64,000 bases of DNA from Panax quinquefolius (lineage: Eukaryota > Streptophyta > Magnoliopsida > Apiales > Araliaceae), in contig CM035151.1 in assembly GCA_020205615.1 (NCBI GenBank), positions 14,114,322 to 14,178,321 of the forward strand, in the 5' to 3' direction. The number at the start of each line of letters is the position of its first letter. The first letter of the stretch is position 1. The translations under genes and the position numbers were made by a program. The notes beneath the pieces were generated by a model. That model searched no databases and was not told the origin of the DNA. It saw nothing but the letters and a program-made list of their open reading frames with translations. Of this stretch, positions 60,901 to 64,000 are shown piece after piece.

Positions 60901-61265
60901 AAGAGAGGAAAGCTCAATCCACGATTTATTGGTCCATTTCAAATTCTTGACCAGAGTAGGAAATGTAGCCTATAGACTCGCGTTACCTCTGAGTATGTCT
61001 CGTGTTCATAATGTGTTTCACATATCTCGTACTTCAGTAAATATGTGAAAGACCCGAACCACGTTATAGAGTTAGAACCAGGACGAGATAATGAAGACTT
61101 AACATATGAGGAGGTACCATCAAGATTTTGGATAGGAAGGAGCATGTCCTACGCTAAGAAAGGTCATACCACAAGTTAAAGTTTTGTGGAAGAATCATGC
61201 TATAGAGGAAATGACACAGGAATTGGAACGGAAATGAAAGCGAGGTATCCTCACCTTTCGAAACA
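57960..61265 (+). pseudogene. Pol of element D: protease to chromodomain-like tail
   Basis: Protease at about 57,980-58,345: DTGATHSF near 58,019 and an open 63-residue stretch with FDVILGIDWLTTHHAKIDCFRKVVSFH. RT at about 58,560-59,170: ELNHVTIKNRYPLPRIDDLF and F-I-D-D at 59,008-59,019. RNase H at about 59,250-59,740: GYYRRFVEGFSRIATPLT then [11 protein letters not shown]. Integrase at about 59,930-60,980: [44 protein letters not shown], and RKDVEFSVGDHVLLRVAPW. Chromodomain-like tail at about 61,110-61,260. This is the least damaged Tekay-like pol in the window. Confidence 0.86.
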
Positions 61266-61302
61266 CAGTAATGCGTCGTCAATTTCGAGGACGAAATTTC
61301 AT

Positions 61303-61314
61303 AAGGAGGGGAGG
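61303..61314 (+). promoter_or_regulatory. Polypurine tract of D
   Basis: aaggaggggagg, one base before the TGTAAGACCCC of the 3' LTR. Confidence 0.88.
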
Positions 61315-61315
61315 T

Positions 61316-61898
61316 TGTAAGACCCCAACTTATTATTAATGAAATTTAATTTTCTCTGTTTATTATTTTAAAATAGTAAGGGTTGATTTGATTAATGTGG
61401 ATAGTTAGGGGTAAAATACGCAAATACTTCAAAATAAGCAAGTGGTTATAAAATATTCATTGTTGTCGGGGAATATTCGTTTGGTCGTGGAATATTCATA
61501 CTGTCGAGGAATATTCGTACGACGGCGCAGCCATGTGTGGGCCCCATAACGGAAAGCGATTGGATGAAGAAAACGACAAATATAAGTGGTTTAAAAATAA
61601 CGGCGTAGTTGTTCACCGATTAATCTTTGTTAAAATACCCTTGGTTAAAACACAAGTATACCAGTATTGCACCAATTATTGATTCTTACGTAAGAAGGCA
61701 CTACTCAATAATGGTTACGAGAATTATCGCTCAAATATTTTATTGAGTTAATAATTCTTTGCGTTGATATTTTATATTCATTGTTTCAATAATTGTCATT
61801 ATACGATATTTTCTTGTTGTAATAATAAAGTTGTAGTTGTTTCATACCATGTATTGACAACTCGAATAGGTGATGTATACCTATTTTGGGGCGCCACA
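61316..61898 (+). repeat. D 3' LTR with 2.1-kb internal deletion
   Basis: It is collinear with the 5' LTR for about 495 bp to cattatacgat. It then jumps to the ttcttgttgtaataataaag block near the LTR end and finishes ggcgccaca. The TATA box, arrays and hairpins are lost, so this LTR cannot drive or regenerate a normal element. Confidence 0.9.
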
Positions 61899-62400
61899 AT
61901 CTGAGACAATATTTGATGCACTTGAGAGGCAACGAACCCTTTCATATTAAACCCAGGATATCTATGAATAGAAGCTTGGGCTAATGGCCAAAGTATTGGT
62001 CAATATTGGGTTTCATATCATTCACACACTATGTCAGATTCAAGTACACATCAAAAAAATGGTCATCAGCGTCAAACCGTCAAAGCAGTCCTTGCAGTTT
62101 GTGCTTTGCGTTTGGGTTGGTGTTCGGAGGGGTTGGTGAGATTCAAATTCCAAAAAGCCAATGATAATATACAATTACCCAAAAGAACTTGAGCCGTTTT
62201 ATGTGCGCCTGAATGATGATGGCAAAACAATTGCAGCATTCGATGTGGCTGTACCAAAAGTGGGGCTCTGATTAGAGGTAGCCAAAAATGAGAAAAGCTT
62301 GAATATGTTAAATTCAAGGATCAAGGAATTTAGTAGAATATCCCTTGAATCATGGAGATTTTATTTAGCCCCTGATATATATATAACCCATGGAAAAACA
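61899..62400 (+). pseudogene. Captured fragment of a host asparaginyl-tRNA synthetase gene
   Basis: From 62,152 the translation reads KKPMIIYNYPKE, then LEPFYVRLNDDGKTIAAFDVAVPKVG and, after a one-base shift, LIRGSQ and NE. This is the class II AsnRS segment between the catalytic region and the GSQ..R loop of motif 3's approach, very like plant cytosolic AsnRS. The following NMLNSRIKE also fits. Upstream (61,902-62,150) a FDALERQ-like reading could be another exon but is uncertain. Both catalytic ends are missing and frames shift, so it cannot charge tRNA. It lies between D and E's polypurine tract, inside E. Confidence 0.75.
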
Positions 62401-62585
62401 ACATATAAACATATATACTTTTCATACATATATTTCCCACATACTTTTCATATATGATATTAAGAATTTTGTGGATCAAATTATTAATTAATTAATATTT
62501 AATATACAATACCAAATCAATAATATATATATATATATTGGGAAAATTTGATCTTATTTTCAAAATAAAATAAGATTTAATTTAG

Positions 62586-62633
<48 letters not shown>

Positions 62634-62920
62634 TACGAAAACATTTCGTGGTATGAATCTCAATATAAAGTTAATTGCTTCCTGTTGCAATTCCTGTTGC
62701 AATTCTAATACATATATTGCTATATTTACTTTTTTTTAGTAAGATCAAATCCTTCCAATCACCAAGCGTGATCACTGTGCACAATCACAGTGCATATCAA
62801 TCAGATAAGAGAAAAGGAGCTTGGTGGAAGTATGATATATATATTTGACTTTGTTTTCAAGATTTCTAAAATAAAATAAGATTTTATTTTATTTGGTAAT
62901 ATATAATTTATTTTGAATTA

Positions 62921-62952
<32 letters not shown>

Positions 62953-63270
62953 AAGATTTGACTTTGTTTTCAAGATTTCTAAAAATAAAATAAGTTTTTT
63001 TATTTTATTTGATAATATATAATTTATCTTGATTTAGTTTCGATATATGTACATATATACATATAAAAATTAATTCGGGAAGCAAAGATTGTGCAAGATT
63101 TGGAGAAGATTTTTTTTCGTGGGTGAGTTCTCCTAAGGGGTCCCCTCTCCAAGAATTTTTTGTTTTCAGAACTTGCAAGATCGAGCTCCGCGCATTATTT
63201 AGAAATTTGAAACAGGACTCAAAGACTCGAAGAAATTTTCACGATCGTCACTTCGAAGGTGCGACTCACG
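62401..63270. repeat. AT-rich 3' end of E with (TA)n and a 113-bp duplication
   Basis: (TA)n runs lie at about 62,524-62,538, 62,588-62,628 and 62,927-62,952. A 113-bp direct duplication starts tttgactttgttttcaagat at 62,844 and again at 62,957; a third, older piece is near 62,541. No gene is seen. Confidence 0.85.
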
Positions 63271-63271
63271 C

Positions 63272-63283
63272 GCAGGGGGCAAA
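63272..63283 (+). promoter_or_regulatory. Polypurine tract of E
   Basis: gcagggggcaaa directly before TGTGGGCCC. A G-rich run followed by caaa is the form seen in Tat elements. Confidence 0.85.
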
Positions 63284-63982
63284 TGTGGGCCCAATTGTAA
63301 AATTAGGGTTCACATGACCTAATTGAATTGAATGCGCAATTAGGGTTCCACGGCTTCATTAAGGGTGCAAATTAGGGTTCGCATAACCTAATGAAATAAA
63401 GACGAAAAAGTTAGAAATAAATGTGCGAGACCTGGGAAAAGCCTCCACGTGTCCCGAGGCAGAAGACTCGTGGAGGCGGCTCGTTTTGGGAATTGATTGA
63501 GGGATTGGATTGGTGGCTAGAAGGACAGGGCAATATGGGCATTACTCTAAGGACTAAAGGGTATTTCTGGAATTTCCCTGAAGGCATGTGCCTTGCACAT
63601 GACTACTTTCCAGAAAACCCTATAAATATCCCTTCCATTCCATGTGGAAAGAGACTTCTCTGGAGGCTCAAGACTTGGACTCTTGGAAGATCAAAAGGAC
63701 CCTTTTGGTGACTTAAAGGCTTGGAGATTCCACCTAAAAGCACCAAAGGGGTTTGGACATTCTCTCAACTTGAAGGACTCAAGAAGACTCTTGGAATCCT
63801 CACACCCTAACATGGTTCCGGATTCTAGGAGTTCTCGCCACGCACGCGTCGTTGGAGTAATCGCCCACCGTAGATTCTCTCCTCTTCAATTAATCAATCA
63901 ATTTCGTACTTTTCGTGGATTTCTCTCCTCCTCAGCCAACACAAAACCCTAACCCTAGCAATGTACGATTTCCTTGCCCACA
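63284..63982 (+). repeat. E 3' LTR (699 bp)
   Basis: TGTGGGCCCAA...TTGCCCACA, collinear with the 5' LTR. Single-base differences are sparse before ~63,790. After that several short blocks differ. Confidence 0.95.
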
Positions 63983-63987
63983 AAACT
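63983..63987. repeat. Target duplication of E, right (AAACT)
   Basis: AAACT follows the 3' LTR and equals 40,890-40,894. The last 13 bases of the window are flanking DNA. Confidence 0.92.
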
Positions 63988-64000
63988 AAATTGCCACCAC

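Larger units (their letters stand above)
53865..61898 (+). mobile_element. Element D: Tekay-like chromovirus nested in E
   Basis: An 8.03-kb element with 5' LTR (2.71 kb), primer site, gag, pol, polypurine tract and a 3' LTR reduced to 583 bp. It lies in the same orientation as E. The bases next to its ends (gtaca and atctg) do not form a target duplication. This is unexpected for a simple insertion and suggests a later rearrangement at the right end. Confidence 0.92.
40895..63982 (+). mobile_element. Element E: large Tat-lineage retrotransposon, with D nested inside
   Basis: Two ~0.7-kb LTRs in direct orientation, a primer site, gag, protease, RT, RNase H, a second RNase H, integrase, then a long 3' region with an antisense gene, a tandem array and a host-gene fragment, then a polypurine tract. 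Perfect AAACT duplications flank it. Total 23.1 kb, or about 15.05 kb without D. The additional RNase H, the primer-site sequence and the oversized 3' region are Tat-lineage traits. Confidence 0.93.

Noticed and set aside
53860..61903. Target duplication for element D
   Set aside because: The pentamers next to D (gtaca, atctg) do not match, and shifting the borders by a few bases did not help.

Overview
This window is plant nuclear DNA made almost entirely of nested Ty3/gypsy LTR retrotransposons. It is AT-rich and has no bacterial gene organisation. Two lineages are recognisable. Four elements (P, A, B, C) plus a fifth (D) are chromovirus-like (Tekay/Del type): about 2.3-2.7 kb LTRs beginning TGTAAGACCCC, an initiator-tRNA-Met-like primer site, CCHC gag, pol with FIDD reverse transcriptase, and a C-terminal chromodomain-like tail. 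One element (E) is Tat-lineage: about 0.7 kb LTRs, a TGGCGACTCTGCTGGGGA primer site, YVDD reverse transcriptase, a second RNase H, integrase, and a long 3' region. A seed plant, probably a eudicot, is likely; the species cannot be told.

Layout. 1-348 is a piece of a D-type LTR. From 349 to an assembly gap at 20,631-20,730 lies P, a gutted element in an LTR-internal-LTR-internal-LTR arrangement with 57-bp minisatellites. P is interrupted by element A (7,846-17,827). After the gap, element B runs on the minus strand (20,731-40,591), and element C (28,595-38,657, with AAGAT target duplication) sits inside B's 5' LTR. About 300 bp of unassigned DNA follows. Element E (40,895-63,982, flanked by perfect AAACT duplications) fills the rest, with element D (53,865-61,898) nested in its 3' region.

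E is the most interesting part. Besides gag-pol it carries an antisense gene with a plant-mobile-domain-like protein and several convincing introns, a seven-copy 81-bp tandem array, and a fragment of a host asparaginyl-tRNA synthetase gene. The Tekay-type LTRs share two features not explained by coding: a ~20-bp-phased array of GAATATTC palindromes (heat-shock-element-like) near the LTR start, and arrays of small hairpins (ATCTTTG...CAAAGAT and variants) in the presumed transcribed leader.

No element has an uninterrupted gag-pol. Many of the frame breaks look like consensus sequencing error, because homologous positions differ by short spelling changes and 1-4 base indels between otherwise near-identical copies. 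Element boundaries and domain identities are therefore firmer than the verdict that any particular gene is dead. Domain limits are approximate.
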